DNA from: Tepidaquicella sp964564635
GTDB lineage: Bacteria > Bacteroidota > Ignavibacteria > Tepidaquicellales > Tepidaquicellaceae
NCBI GenBank assembly: GCA_964564635.1
Contig: CAZMAR010000002.1
Location: 620,001 to 684,000, forward strand
DNA: 64,000 nucleotides
Direction: 5' to 3'
How positions within the stretch are numbered: position 1 is the first letter of the stretch; each line of letters begins with the position of its first letter. Positions 19,801 through 28,285 of this stretch are shown piece after piece. The position numbers and the translations under genes were made by a program. The notes below the pieces were generated by a model that worked only from the letters and a program-made list of their open reading frames with translations, was not told where the DNA came from and made no database searches.

Positions 19801-20434
19801 ATATGATATTGGTTACGGTGGGCTTGACCATGTGATTGCTTCCGGGAAAAATGTAAATCTTTTAGTTCTGGATACAGAAGTATATTCTAATACTGGTGGG
19901 CAATGCTCAAAAGCAACGGGGCTTGGTGCAGTTGCAAAATTTGCAGCATCAGGTAAACCAACCCCTAAAAAGGATTTAGCAATTATGGCTATGGCTTATG
20001 GAAATGTTTATGTTGCAAAAGTTGCAATGGCAGCAAATGATTTACAATGCCTGAGAGCATTCCTTGAGGCTGAAGCATATGATGGACCATCCCTAATAGT
20101 TGCTTACTGTCATTGCATTGCACATGGTATTGATATGGGAAAGGCAATTGAAAATCAGAAAGCAGCTGTGGAAAGTGGATACTGGCAGTTAATCAGGTAC
20201 AATCCTGATTTAGCTAAAAAAGGAATGAATCCGTTGAAACTTGATTTTGTCGACGCAAAGATAAAATTTGAAGATTATGCATATAAGGAAACAAGATATA
20301 AAATGTTAACGAAGTCAGATCCAGAGCACGCAAAGAAATTACTGGAATTAGCACAGGAAGATGTTTACAATAAGATAAAGCTTTATAAAAAACTTGCATC
20401 AAATGGAACAAGCGATAAAAAAGAAGAAATTTAA
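16859..20434 (+). CDS. nifJ: Pyruvate:ferredoxin (flavodoxin) oxidoreductase
   Basis: The 1191-residue single-chain enzyme has all expected domains: the N-terminal pyrimidine-binding part (IYPITPSSTMGELAD), the central gamma/delta-like parts, two 4Fe-4S motifs (C696/C699/C702/C706 and about C753/C756/C759/C763), and the C-terminal TPP domain with ACAGCGETPYLKL (about 826-838), GGDGWAYDIGYGG and NTGGQCSKAT. It interconverts pyruvate plus CoA and acetyl-CoA plus CO2 with ferredoxin or flavodoxin, the hallmark of anaerobic pyruvate metabolism. A good AGGAG site sits upstream. The next gene begins 20 bases downstream, and an operon through 24429 is likely. Confidence 0.97.
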   Translation: MAKKITIDGNEAAAYIAHNTNEVIAIYPITPSSTMGELADAWSAEGRKNIWGTVPIVTEMQSEGGAAGAVHGSLQSGSLTTTFTASQGLLLMIPNMYKIAGELTPTVFHVSARSLSTHALSIFGDHSDVMATRQTGFALLCSNSVQEVMDLALIAQEASLESRIPFLHFFDGFRTSAEVMKIELIDVDDIKKMINYDFVLEHRRRALSPDRPFIRGTAQNPDVYFQGRETVNKFYQVCPEIVQKVMDKFYEIVGRRYNLFDYVGAPDAERIIILMGSGAETAEETTEFLTSKFGEKVGVVKVRLYRPFSPSHLVAVIPSTVKKIAILDRTKEPGSVGEPLYTDVVTAINEELRKGTTPFKEMPIIIGGRYGLSSKEFTPAMVKSVFDELKKENPKNHFTVGINDDVTFTSLDYDKNFFTDKEGLFAAMFYGLGADGTVGANKNTIKIIGEETENYAQGYFVYDSKKSGSTTISHLRFGKKPIKSTYLIQKADFVGCHQFTLLEKFDVLRNIKDGGTFLLNSPFPKDEVFKKLPKRVCQQIIDKKLNFYVIDGYSVAKETGMGTRINTIMQTCFFAISGVLPKEEAIQQIKKSIEKTYGSKGEEIVRKNFEAVDKTLAKLFKVEVTEKDISDIELPPVVSDKAPEYVKKTLAKIMEGLGDEIPVSQMPVDGTFPSGTTQWEKRNIALEVPVWDPELCIQCGKCAMICPHASIRTKVYSEKYLKGAPPTFKWTKAKGKEFPPDTLYTIQVAVEDCTGCELCVEICPAKSKKEVKHKALNMASQIPLRMQERENLEFFLNIPDYDRGKLNIASVKGSQFLQPLFEYSGACAGCGETPYLKLMSQLFGDRAIIANATGCSSIYGGNLPTTPWTFNKEGRGPAWSNSLFEDNAEFGFGMRLSIDKQNQFAKELLIKNASLIGDDLVNEIINADQSTEMGIYLQRERVNALKEKLSTINTEEAKILYEIADYLVKKSVWIVGGDGWAYDIGYGGLDHVIASGKNVNLLVLDTEVYSNTGGQCSKATGLGAVAKFAASGKPTPKKDLAIMAMAYGNVYVAKVAMAANDLQCLRAFLEAEAYDGPSLIVAYCHCIAHGIDMGKAIENQKAAVESGYWQLIRYNPDLAKKGMNPLKLDFVDAKIKFEDYAYKETRYKMLTKSDPEHAKKLLELAQEDVYNKIKLYKKLASNGTSDKKEEI

Positions 20435-20454
20435 TAACTATAAAAGATAACTTT

Positions 20455-21450
20455 ATGGATTTATCAACTAAATTTTTAGGATTAAAATTAAAGAATCCCA
20501 TTGTCCCTTCTTCATCACCTTTATCAAAAGATTTAGGAACATTAAAATCTCTCGAAGATGCGGGTGCTTCTGCTGTTGTTTTGCATTCACTATTTGAGGA
20601 ACAAATAACTTATGAAGCACAGGAATATGACTATTTTACTACATTTGGTACTGAATCTTATGCGGAAGCATTGACTTATTTTCCGAAACAAAATGAATAT
20701 TATTTAGGACCGGAAGAGTATCTTGAACACATACAAAAAGCTAAAAGTTCACTCAGTATTCCGGTTATTGGAAGTTTGAATGGCGTTTCAAATAGTGGAT
20801 GGACTAAATATGCAAAACTTATTGAAGAAGCAGGTGCCGATGCTATTGAGTTAAATGTGTATTACATTGCTACAGATATAAAAACAGATGGAAGAGAAAT
20901 AGAAGAAATATATTTGAGAAATTTGAAAGAAATAAAATCTGCTGTGAAAGTACCAGTTTCAATGAAGCTCAGTCCATATTTTTCTGCAACTGCTAATTTC
21001 TGTAAAAAACTTGACGACGCTGGAGCTGATGGACTTGTCTTATTTAACAGATTCTATCAACCGGATTTAGATATTGAAAAACTTGAAGTGGTTCCAGACC
21101 TTTCGCTTAGTACAAACTGGGAATTAAGATTACCTTTAAGATGGATTGCGATTTTATTCGGGAAGGTAAAAGCTTCACTGGCTGCTACCAGTGGAGTGCA
21201 AACACATATTGATGTTCTTAAAGTTTTAATGGCAGGTGGCGATGTTGCAATGATATGTTCAGAGCTTTTAAGAAATGGTGTAGCAAAAATAACTAATATT
21301 TTAGAGAATCTGGAAAAATGGTTGGAAGAACATGAATATGAGTCAATAGAAATTATGAAGGGTAGTATGAGTCAAAAATCTGTAGCTGATCCATCAGCGT
21401 TTGCTCGTGCCAATTATATGAAGATACTTAATACTTATAAAGTAAGATAA
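20455..21450 (+). CDS. Dihydroorotate dehydrogenase-like flavoprotein
   Basis: The 331-residue protein is a TIM-barrel flavoprotein of the dihydroorotate dehydrogenase superfamily: MDLSTKFLGLKLKNPIVPSS at the start, then VIGSLNGVS, ADAIELNVYY, VSMKLSPYF and ADGLVLFNRFYQPD. The usual loop with the catalytic Cys/Ser is not obvious, and the C-terminus differs from true PyrD, so the name is held to 'like'. Lying 20 bases behind nifJ, it may take part in ferredoxin-linked redox chemistry rather than pyrimidine synthesis. That is inference from position. Confidence 0.82.
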   Translation: MDLSTKFLGLKLKNPIVPSSSPLSKDLGTLKSLEDAGASAVVLHSLFEEQITYEAQEYDYFTTFGTESYAEALTYFPKQNEYYLGPEEYLEHIQKAKSSLSIPVIGSLNGVSNSGWTKYAKLIEEAGADAIELNVYYIATDIKTDGREIEEIYLRNLKEIKSAVKVPVSMKLSPYFSATANFCKKLDDAGADGLVLFNRFYQPDLDIEKLEVVPDLSLSTNWELRLPLRWIAILFGKVKASLAATSGVQTHIDVLKVLMAGGDVAMICSELLRNGVAKITNILENLEKWLEEHEYESIEIMKGSMSQKSVADPSAFARANYMKILNTYKVR

Positions 21451-21502
21451 TATTTATTTGTATTTATATCTTAAATTATTTTTTTAAAATAATTATTTGC
21501 CA

Positions 21503-23041
21503 ATGTATAATTATGCCCTTTCAAATCCAATAAGTGTTTTACTTAATAAACCAAAAGAAGATTTTACAAGAGATGATTTATTAAAAGTTATTCAGGAAAG
21601 AAATATTGAGAGAATTACTTTCCATTATACTGCATTAGATGGAAAATTAAAAGAAATGCAAATACCTCTCCCGGGTAGAAAAAATGCTGAAATTGTTTTA
21701 ACTGAAGGAGAAAGAGTTGACGGTTCATCTTTGTTTAAAGGACTGATAGATACCGCTCTTTCTGATTTATATGTTGTTCCAATCTGGAAAACAGCATTTT
21801 TTAATCCCTTTCAGCCTGCAAGTTTGGATTTTATTTGCAGATATATTACTTCCGACGGTGAACTCGCCCCCTTTGCTCCTGATAGTATTTTAGTGAAGGC
21901 AAGTAAATTGTTTTCAGAATCTACGGGATTAGATTTACATGCTTTTGGAGAATTAGAATTTTATTTATTTTATAAACCTGATAATGAGCTATATTATCCT
22001 TTGAAACAAAGAGGATATCATGCTTCAGGACCGTATATTAAGTCTTGTGGTATATTATCTGAAATGTTGAGAACAATTACTCAGATTGTTAATAATGTTA
22101 AGTATGCTCATAGTGAAGTTGGATTTATAGAAAAAATTAAAAGCCCAATTTCTGAATTGAACGGACTTTCCGGGGAACAGTTAGAGATTGAACTCCTTTC
22201 AGCTCCGGTGGAAGATGCAGCCGATGCTATTGTGATAACTAAGTGGTTAATCAGGAATATTGCTGCAAAATATGGAATGCTGGCAACCTTTACTCCAAAG
22301 TTAGAGGAAGGTATTGCAGGTAATGGTATGCATATTCATTTAAAACTTATTGATAAGGGAAGGAATGTTACAGTCAATTCTAATAAGGAATTATCAGAAT
22401 ATTCATTAAAGTTGATTGGTGGTCTGTGTGAATTTGCTGATTCGTTAACTTCCTTTGGAAATAGAGTTGCATCTTCATATTTACGACTTGTTCCAGATCA
22501 AGAAGCACCAACAAAAATTTGTTGGAGCGATTCAAATAGAAGTGCTTTAATTAGAATTCCTTTAGGTTGGTCTAAGATTAATAATCTTGCTAAAATTTTA
22601 AACCCGCATTGCCCTGATGAGCCAATAGAGGTTGATAATATGCAAACTGTAGAATTCAGGTCGCCGGATGGTAGTGCTAACTCTCATTTATTACTTGCTG
22701 GTATTACAATGGCGGTCTTATGGGGATTTCTTAATCCAGAAAAATCACTTGAACTTGCTAAAAAATACAGAGTGTATGGAAACATTTTTAAAGATAAAAT
22801 GATTTTAAAATCTTTGAATAGTTTACCAGATAGCTGTGCAAGTTCTGCAGAAATCCTGAAAAAGAAAAGACATTTGTATGAGTATGAGAAAGTATTTTCA
22901 AAAAGTGCTATAGACTATACAATATTTTCTCTTGAAAAAGAAAACGATAAAAATCTTAGAAAGCAATTATCAAAGCTAACGGGAAAAAATAAAATAGCAA
23001 AACTGAAAAATATTTTGCATAAAGATTTGCATAAGAATTAA
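21503..23041 (+). CDS. Glutamine synthetase family protein, catalytic residues present
   Basis: About 512 residues with the glutamine synthetase fold: an N-terminal beta-grasp part (ITFHYTALDGKLKEMQIP), GERVDGSS, the metal-binding GELEFYLF (both acidic residues present), GNGMHIHLK, RLVPDQEAP (with the glutamate equivalent to E327 of the enterobacterial enzyme), NRSALIRIP and VEFRSPDGSANSHLL. The usual HHE...GQNE stretch is altered, with about 15 extra residues leading to EQLEIEL. The start is probably ATG 21503; a TTG two codons upstream (21497) is possible. It may be a true glutamine synthetase or an amine-glutamate ligase. Confidence 0.85.
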   Translation: MYNYALSNPISVLLNKPKEDFTRDDLLKVIQERNIERITFHYTALDGKLKEMQIPLPGRKNAEIVLTEGERVDGSSLFKGLIDTALSDLYVVPIWKTAFFNPFQPASLDFICRYITSDGELAPFAPDSILVKASKLFSESTGLDLHAFGELEFYLFYKPDNELYYPLKQRGYHASGPYIKSCGILSEMLRTITQIVNNVKYAHSEVGFIEKIKSPISELNGLSGEQLEIELLSAPVEDAADAIVITKWLIRNIAAKYGMLATFTPKLEEGIAGNGMHIHLKLIDKGRNVTVNSNKELSEYSLKLIGGLCEFADSLTSFGNRVASSYLRLVPDQEAPTKICWSDSNRSALIRIPLGWSKINNLAKILNPHCPDEPIEVDNMQTVEFRSPDGSANSHLLLAGITMAVLWGFLNPEKSLELAKKYRVYGNIFKDKMILKSLNSLPDSCASSAEILKKKRHLYEYEKVFSKSAIDYTIFSLEKENDKNLRKQLSKLTGKNKIAKLKNILHKDLHKN

Positions 23042-23091
23042 GAATTTAGATTTATTCTGTAAATAAATTACTTTTAATTATTTAATAGAAG

Positions 23092-24429
23092 ATGGATAAT
23101 AAATCCTTTAAAGAAGAGCAACTTAAGAAAATTAAGTTGATAGATGATGTATTTAAATTAGTTAAGGATAAGGAAGTAAAAAAAATTGATTTAAAATTTA
23201 CTGATCTATTAGGTGAGTGGCGTCAATTCACAATTCCAGTTAATCAGTTAGAGCGGGATATATTTTATGAAGGTTTCAATATTGATGGGTCTCTAATTTG
23301 CAAGTGGAAAAATATTTGTGATTCAGACTTAATAGTTATACCGGACCCTGCTACAGCAAGAATTGACACGCTTTTAGAACCCATAACTGCAATTATAATT
23401 TGTGATGTGTTTAACCCTATTGATAAGAAGCCCTTTAAACTTGATCCAAGAAGTGTCGCAAAAAAATCGATTGAATATTTATCTCAATTAAATATTGCTG
23501 ATAAAGTATTTATTGGTGCTGAATCAAAATTTTTTATCTTTGACTCTAATGATTTTTACGCTGAAAATATTTCCCAGCTGAAAGATAAATATCAAAAAAC
23601 AAATTATTCTGAATATGATCAACAGGGGTATTTATTACCTCCCCCAGAAGATAAGTATTATAATATTAGATGTAATATTGTTGAGAAACTTTTAAAAACT
23701 GAAATTGATGTTGAGAGACATCATTGTGAGTCTGCATTTGCAGGACAGAATGAAATTAGTTTTAAATATTCCCCCCTTGTTGAATCCGCAGATATTTTTA
23801 TGATTTTTAAAAGTATAGTAAAAAATGTTGCAGGTAATTTTGGAAAAACTGCAACATTCATATCTAAACCGCTATTCGATAATTTAGATAATACGCTCCA
23901 CATTCATCTCTCACTCTGGAAAGGAAATGAAAACTTATTTAATGGTGATAAATATGGAGGGTTATCTGAATTAGCTCTTAATTTTATAGGGGGAGTATTA
24001 CATCATATCCCGTCATTACTTGCTTTTTCCAATCCAACGAATGATTCATACAATCGTTTAAAATTAAATTCGAATCGTTCTATTGGATTGCATTATTCGA
24101 TTAGCAATAGAAGTTCAGCTATAAGAATTCCTGCCACTACAAATCTCAGAAGAAAAAGAATTGAATTCAGAATACCCGATGCGGATTCAAATCCCTATTT
24201 AACTTTTTCAGCATTGCTTATGGCGGGAATAGATGGAATAATAAAAAATATCACTCCTGGTGAACCGTTGGAAAAAGATATTAGTATGAAATCCAATAAT
24301 ATAAAAATGCCTGAAAAATTAGAACACGCATTAGAAAACTTAAAGAATGATAATGAATACCTGAAAGCAGGAGATGTTTTTAGTGATGAGTTGATTGAGC
24401 ACTGGATAAAATTTAGATTGAAAAAGTAA
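23092..24429 (+). CDS. Divergent glutamine synthetase homologue, probably catalytically impaired
   Basis: This 445-residue protein follows the first homologue by 50 bases. The fold motifs are clear: GAESKFFIF (142-150), HHCESAFAGQNE (210-221), LHIHLS (269-274), NRSSAIRIP and RIEFRIPDADSNPYL. By-eye alignment with enterobacterial GlnA shows that metal ligand E131 is replaced by K146, catalytic E327 by N328, and the GSGMH loop by DNTLH. E129, E212, E220, H269 and E357 equivalents remain (E144, E213, E221, H270, E358). It may be a regulatory or inactive partner of its neighbour, or have a changed substrate. Confidence 0.8.
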   Translation: MDNKSFKEEQLKKIKLIDDVFKLVKDKEVKKIDLKFTDLLGEWRQFTIPVNQLERDIFYEGFNIDGSLICKWKNICDSDLIVIPDPATARIDTLLEPITAIIICDVFNPIDKKPFKLDPRSVAKKSIEYLSQLNIADKVFIGAESKFFIFDSNDFYAENISQLKDKYQKTNYSEYDQQGYLLPPPEDKYYNIRCNIVEKLLKTEIDVERHHCESAFAGQNEISFKYSPLVESADIFMIFKSIVKNVAGNFGKTATFISKPLFDNLDNTLHIHLSLWKGNENLFNGDKYGGLSELALNFIGGVLHHIPSLLAFSNPTNDSYNRLKLNSNRSIGLHYSISNRSSAIRIPATTNLRRKRIEFRIPDADSNPYLTFSALLMAGIDGIIKNITPGEPLEKDISMKSNNIKMPEKLEHALENLKNDNEYLKAGDVFSDELIEHWIKFRLKK

Positions 24430-24496
24430 TAATAAATTTTGTTTCTATTTTTTCGGGGGAGAGAAAAAGCTTTTTGGTTAAAAATTTTTAAAGGTA

Positions 24497-25123
24497 TTAT
24501 TTATAATTCTCAATGTTAAGAGTTATATTAAACAAAGAAGAATTCCATAAGTCATTGGTTGCTATTATGATAATTCCTTTAGTTACCTGTTCAGAAATTA
24601 TTTCATTTAACAATTCCATTCCTTCTAAATCGAGATTGGATTGTGGTTCATCCCAAATTAGTAATTTGGGCTCGTTTAATAATGAAAATGCAAGTTTTAA
24701 TCTCTGTTTCATACCAGTAGAAAATTCCCTAATAAACTCATTCCTGCAGTAATGGAGATTAACTTTTTTTAGAATTGATTCAATTTTTTCTTTATGATAT
24801 TTATCAGTATTTTTTAGTCTAAGAAAAAATTCAAGATTTTCAAATGCTGTTAGTTCATCATAAAGATTTAAATATGGTCCGGAAAATCCAATGTGTTGAA
24901 AATAATTTTCCTTTTTAATTTCACAGCTATTTTCTCGTAAGATAATTTTGCCGGATGTAGCTTTAATTAAATTTGAAATTATTTTTAATAATGTTGATTT
25001 ACCACTCCCGTTTCTTCCTATTACTGCAAGCGAATCACCATCATTAAGTTTGAAATTAACTCCCCTAAAAATTATTTTATTGAAATACTTCTTTTCTAAA
25101 TTTAAACATTCAAGTTCCAGCAT
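24497..25123 (-). CDS. ABC transporter ATP-binding protein (CcmA-like), orphan
   Basis: The 208-residue protein has a complete ATPase core: Walker A GRNGSGKST (about 36-44), signature FSTGMKQRLKLAFSLL, and Walker B KLLIWDEPQSNLD. The short length and the signature resemble CcmA, the ATPase of the haem/cytochrome c export complex, but no CcmB/C or other permease is adjacent. It is the last gene of a leftward run after a thioesterase gene (4-base gap). Transport partner and substrate are unknown. Confidence 0.82.
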   Translation of the reverse strand: MLELECLNLEKKYFNKIIFRGVNFKLNDGDSLAVIGRNGSGKSTLLKIISNLIKATSGKIILRENSCEIKKENYFQHIGFSGPYLNLYDELTAFENLEFFLRLKNTDKYHKEKIESILKKVNLHYCRNEFIREFSTGMKQRLKLAFSLLNEPKLLIWDEPQSNLDLEGMELLNEIISEQVTKGIIIIATNDLWNSSLFNITLNIENYK

Positions 25124-25127
25124 TTGT

Positions 25128-25595
25128 TTAATTTTTTTTCTCGTTTAATCTCTGTTCTCTCCTCTTTAATGCATCTTCATATCTTCTTTTTTCTTCCTCT
25201 GTTTCCGGTATAACTTGTGGAACAGGTATTGGTTTATTTGTAACGGGGTCTATATTAACAAAAGTTAAATAAGCACTGTTTGAGTGAAATGTTTCTCCAG
25301 TTTTTATATTTTCCACCTCTACCCTTACCCCTACCTCAAGCGATGTATTAAAAGTCCTGTTTACAGAAGCTTTTAACCTTACTATACTCCCAATCTTAAT
25401 AGATTTTTTAAATGAAAGTTTATCAACACCAGCAGTAACTGTAATATTATTACAGTGTCTTGATGCTGCAAGAGCTGCAGCAATATCAATCCAATGCATT
25501 AACCTTCCACCTAATAGATTACCAATAACATTGGTATCATTTGGGAGTACAAGCTCTACCATTTCAATTTGAGAGTCTTTTACTTTTTTCATCAT
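25128..25595 (-). CDS. Hotdog-fold acyl-CoA thioesterase (YciA/BACH-like)
   Basis: The 155-residue protein shows the hotdog thioesterase pattern: NVIGNLLGGRLMHWIDIAAA (about 22-41) followed by TVTAGVDKLSFKKSIKIGS and a beta-rich half with ETFHSNSAYLTFVNID. Members hydrolyse acyl-CoA to free acid and CoA in the cytosol. A charged C-terminal tail (EEEKRRYEDALKRREQ) is typical of this branch. It sits between a BamD-like gene (17-base gap) and the ABC ATPase gene (4-base gap) in a leftward run. Confidence 0.85.
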   Translation of the reverse strand: MMKKVKDSQIEMVELVLPNDTNVIGNLLGGRLMHWIDIAAALAASRHCNNITVTAGVDKLSFKKSIKIGSIVRLKASVNRTFNTSLEVGVRVEVENIKTGETFHSNSAYLTFVNIDPVTNKPIPVPQVIPETEEEKRRYEDALKRREQRLNEKKN

Positions 25596-25612
25596 TAATG
25601 GTAAAAGTCTTT

Positions 25613-26365
25613 TTATTTTATTTTATCCTCTAAGTCAAGAACTTTTTTATAAAGTTCGCTTGATTTATATTTTTCTTTAAATCTTTTTATTTCCTTTGAT
25701 GCTTCATCATATTTTTTCTTTATGATTAAAACCTGTATTTTACCGTAGGAAGCATCATCAGCATAATCTGTATCAAAGTATTCTTCAAGGATGTTATTGT
25801 AATAAACAAGTGCAGCTTTATAGTCTTCTAATTTTACATAAAGTTCAGCTGTTTTTAAATCTTTATAAGCAAGTTTATTTCTAAGTTCCTTTATTTTCTT
25901 CTCTGCATCGGGGGCAAATTTATGAGTTGGATAAAGTATTAAGAAATTTTGAAATTCTATTATAGCATACTGCGTGTAGGTTTGGTCTAATTCGTATTTA
26001 GGTGAAAGATTATAATAAGACATGGCAAGGTAATATCTTGCTAATGGATAGAATTCGCTTAATGTATAATTTTTGATTAAGTTCTCAAATTCATAAGCGG
26101 CGAGAATATATTCCTTTCTATTAAAATAACTCATTCCGAGATAATACTGTGCTTTATCAACAACAGAGGTTCCGGAAAATTTTATCTTAATGAATGAAAA
26201 ATCCTCAATTGCCTGTCTGTAATCTCCTTTATCATAACTCTGCTTTGCAATCTTAAAAGCTTCTTCAGGGTTATCTGTAGTTATATTACTTTTATCTGCC
26301 GAGATGCATCCAGCTATAATAATTGAAAATAAAATTAAAACTGTTCTTATTAAATTTTTAATCAT
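25613..26365 (-). CDS. bamD: BamD/YfiO-like outer-membrane assembly lipoprotein
   Basis: The 250-residue protein has a lipoprotein signal (IIIAGC, C20) followed by tetratricopeptide repeats, with the BamD-like pattern AAYEFENLIKNYTLSEFYPLARYYLAMSYY in the first half and YAIIEFQNFLILYPTHKFAPDA after it (positions about 80-160). BamD is the essential lipoprotein of the beta-barrel assembly machine at the inner face of the outer membrane. It is encoded 7 bases after a gene for an unknown membrane-anchored protein and 17 bases before the thioesterase gene. Confidence 0.85.
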   Translation of the reverse strand: MIKNLIRTVLILFSIIIAGCISADKSNITTDNPEEAFKIAKQSYDKGDYRQAIEDFSFIKIKFSGTSVVDKAQYYLGMSYFNRKEYILAAYEFENLIKNYTLSEFYPLARYYLAMSYYNLSPKYELDQTYTQYAIIEFQNFLILYPTHKFAPDAEKKIKELRNKLAYKDLKTAELYVKLEDYKAALVYYNNILEEYFDTDYADDASYGKIQVLIIKKKYDEASKEIKRFKEKYKSSELYKKVLDLEDKIK

Positions 26366-26372
26366 TTATATA

Positions 26373-26990
26373 TTATTTGCTTCTTATTGTAAAAAATAAA
26401 ATTATCGCTATTGCAGATATCAGAATTGCACTACCAGGAATTAAATATTTGTCCCAGAAACCCTCTTCGGGGATTTTTCCTTTTGTAAATTTATAATTAT
26501 CTGTTTCAATATAAGCAATGTGTGTATAATCTATGGTATCTCTGATTAAATCCGAAAATTTATGTTTATATAAAATAGAATCTTTATCTTTTATAATAAA
26601 ATCAAAACCGCAGTAAATTTCTCTTTGTATATATTTTTTAAAAATTAAATTTTTTTCTTCAAGCTTATAATTAGTTGTGATATTAACATTTTCAAAATGT
26701 AATATATAATCGGGATTTTTTATACTTTCATCAGTAATAAGTTTATAACTGATAAAAGTATTTTTAAAATGCTTTATGATATATTCTGATGTTTCGTTTT
26801 TTTTATCGTTATGTATTAAGTAAATTTTGTCAGAGCCTAATAAATTTATATATTCAATACATTTTTCAAAATCATTATATAAAACAGTGTTAATTATCTC
26901 TAAATTAGCTTTTGTTCTATCATCATATTCCTGAGGATACAAAATACTTCCTGAAAATAGTAAGATAATAAATACAAATATATAACTCAT
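26373..26990 (-). CDS. Hypothetical protein with signal peptide and C-terminal membrane anchor
   Basis: I do not recognise this 205-residue protein. It starts with a signal-like hydrophobic segment (about 2-19, YIFVFIILLFSGSILYPQ) and ends with one membrane helix (about 183-202) followed by RSK, so most of it should lie in the periplasm, anchored at the C-terminus. The middle contains a beta-rich pattern with a YILHFENVNIT stretch, reminiscent of lipoproteins that bind or modify envelope components, but no motif is decisive. It lies 11 bases after the glutamate dehydrogenase gene and 7 before bamD, so it may be an envelope protein. Confidence 0.6.
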   Translation of the reverse strand: MSYIFVFIILLFSGSILYPQEYDDRTKANLEIINTVLYNDFEKCIEYINLLGSDKIYLIHNDKKNETSEYIIKHFKNTFISYKLITDESIKNPDYILHFENVNITTNYKLEEKNLIFKKYIQREIYCGFDFIIKDKDSILYKHKFSDLIRDTIDYTHIAYIETDNYKFTKGKIPEEGFWDKYLIPGSAILISAIAIILFFTIRSK

Positions 26991-27001
26991 TATTTTATTA
27001 T

Positions 27002-28285
27002 TTAGCTGTATATTCCTCTTAACTTCAATGCAGTGGCAACCTTTTGTATTGCATATATATATGCACCAAGCCTAAGTGTAGTTTCATGGTTTAGAGCAGT
27101 TAGATAAACATTTTCAAATGCTTCGTTCATCATTCTTGTTAATCGGTTATTAATATCCATTTCGTCCCAGTAATAACCTAATCTATCCTGTACCCATTCA
27201 AAATATGAAACAATAACACCACCCGAGTTAGCAAGTATATCTGGAATTACCATTATACCTTTATCCATTAGGATTTGGTCTGCATCAGCAGAAGTAGGTC
27301 CATTAGCACCTTCAACAATAAGTCTTGCTTTTATTCTATTTGCATTATCACGGCTAATCTGGTCTTCCTTTGCTGCAGGTACGAGAATGTCGCATTTCAA
27401 TTCTAATAACTCTTCATTTGTAATTTTATCACCAAAATTTCCACCTTCGAGAACTTTGTTTTTATTTACATATTCAATTGCTTTTTTTATATCAATTCCT
27501 TTTTCATTGTAATATCCACCAGTTACATCGCTAATACCAATAATTTTACAACCTTTTTCACTGAGCAAATTTGCACTTACTGATCCAACATTACCAAAAC
27601 CTTGTACAACTACAGTTGTATCTTCTGGATTTACACCTTTTTTCATTAAAGCAGCCATAGTTGCAATCATAACACCTCTTCCTGTTGCTTCTCTTCTTCC
27701 TCGCGAGCCACCAATAATTAATGGTTTTCCAGTTACTACTCCAGTAACCGTTTTCCTCTGATGCATACTATAAGTATCCATAATCCAAGCCATTATTTGT
27801 TCATTGGTGTTCATATCAGGGGCAGGTATATCTGTGTCAGGTCCGAAAATTTCCAGTAAGTTTGCTGTATATCTACGGGTTATTTTCTCAAGCTCTGACA
27901 TAGAGAGTTTATTTGGGTCACACTTAACACCTCCTTTTGCACCACCAAAAGGAATATTGGCAATAGCACATTTCCAGGTCATCCAGGCTGCAAGAGCCTT
28001 TACTTCATCTAAATCGACATCAGGTGCATATCTTACACCACCTTTTGAGGGACCGAGAGCGTTATTATGAATTACTCTATACCCTTCAAAAGCAACTATT
28101 TTTCCGTTATCCAATTGAACAGGAATAGAAACAATAACCTGTTTTACAGGAAGTTTTAAATAATTATAAACTCCCTCATCTAAGTTTATCATTTCTGCTG
28201 CTTTATCAAAACGAACCATCATAGATTCGTATGGGTTATCAATGTCCTTTTTATAAGGAGCAGGTTCTTTATATATTTCAGCCAT
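27002..28285 (-). CDS. gdhA: Glutamate dehydrogenase (Glu/Leu/Phe/Val family)
   Basis: Starting at ATG 28283-28285 the product is 427 residues, the usual size. An upstream in-frame start at 28357 would add 24 hydrophobic residues of low-complexity sequence and is unlikely. Motifs: GPSKGGVRYAPDVDLDEVKA, the catalytic-lysine region PFGGAKGGVKCDP, PAPDMNTNEQIMAW, and the NAD-binding VQGFGNVGS. It reversibly deaminates glutamate to 2-oxoglutarate and ammonia. It fits with the neighbouring glutamine synthetase genes and with the peptide-use locus further along. It heads a five-gene leftward run. Confidence 0.95.
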   Translation of the reverse strand: MAEIYKEPAPYKKDIDNPYESMMVRFDKAAEMINLDEGVYNYLKLPVKQVIVSIPVQLDNGKIVAFEGYRVIHNNALGPSKGGVRYAPDVDLDEVKALAAWMTWKCAIANIPFGGAKGGVKCDPNKLSMSELEKITRRYTANLLEIFGPDTDIPAPDMNTNEQIMAWIMDTYSMHQRKTVTGVVTGKPLIIGGSRGRREATGRGVMIATMAALMKKGVNPEDTTVVVQGFGNVGSVSANLLSEKGCKIIGISDVTGGYYNEKGIDIKKAIEYVNKNKVLEGGNFGDKITNEELLELKCDILVPAAKEDQISRDNANRIKARLIVEGANGPTSADADQILMDKGIMVIPDILANSGGVIVSYFEWVQDRLGYYWDEMDINNRLTRMMNEAFENVYLTALNHETTLRLGAYIYAIQKVATALKLRGIYS

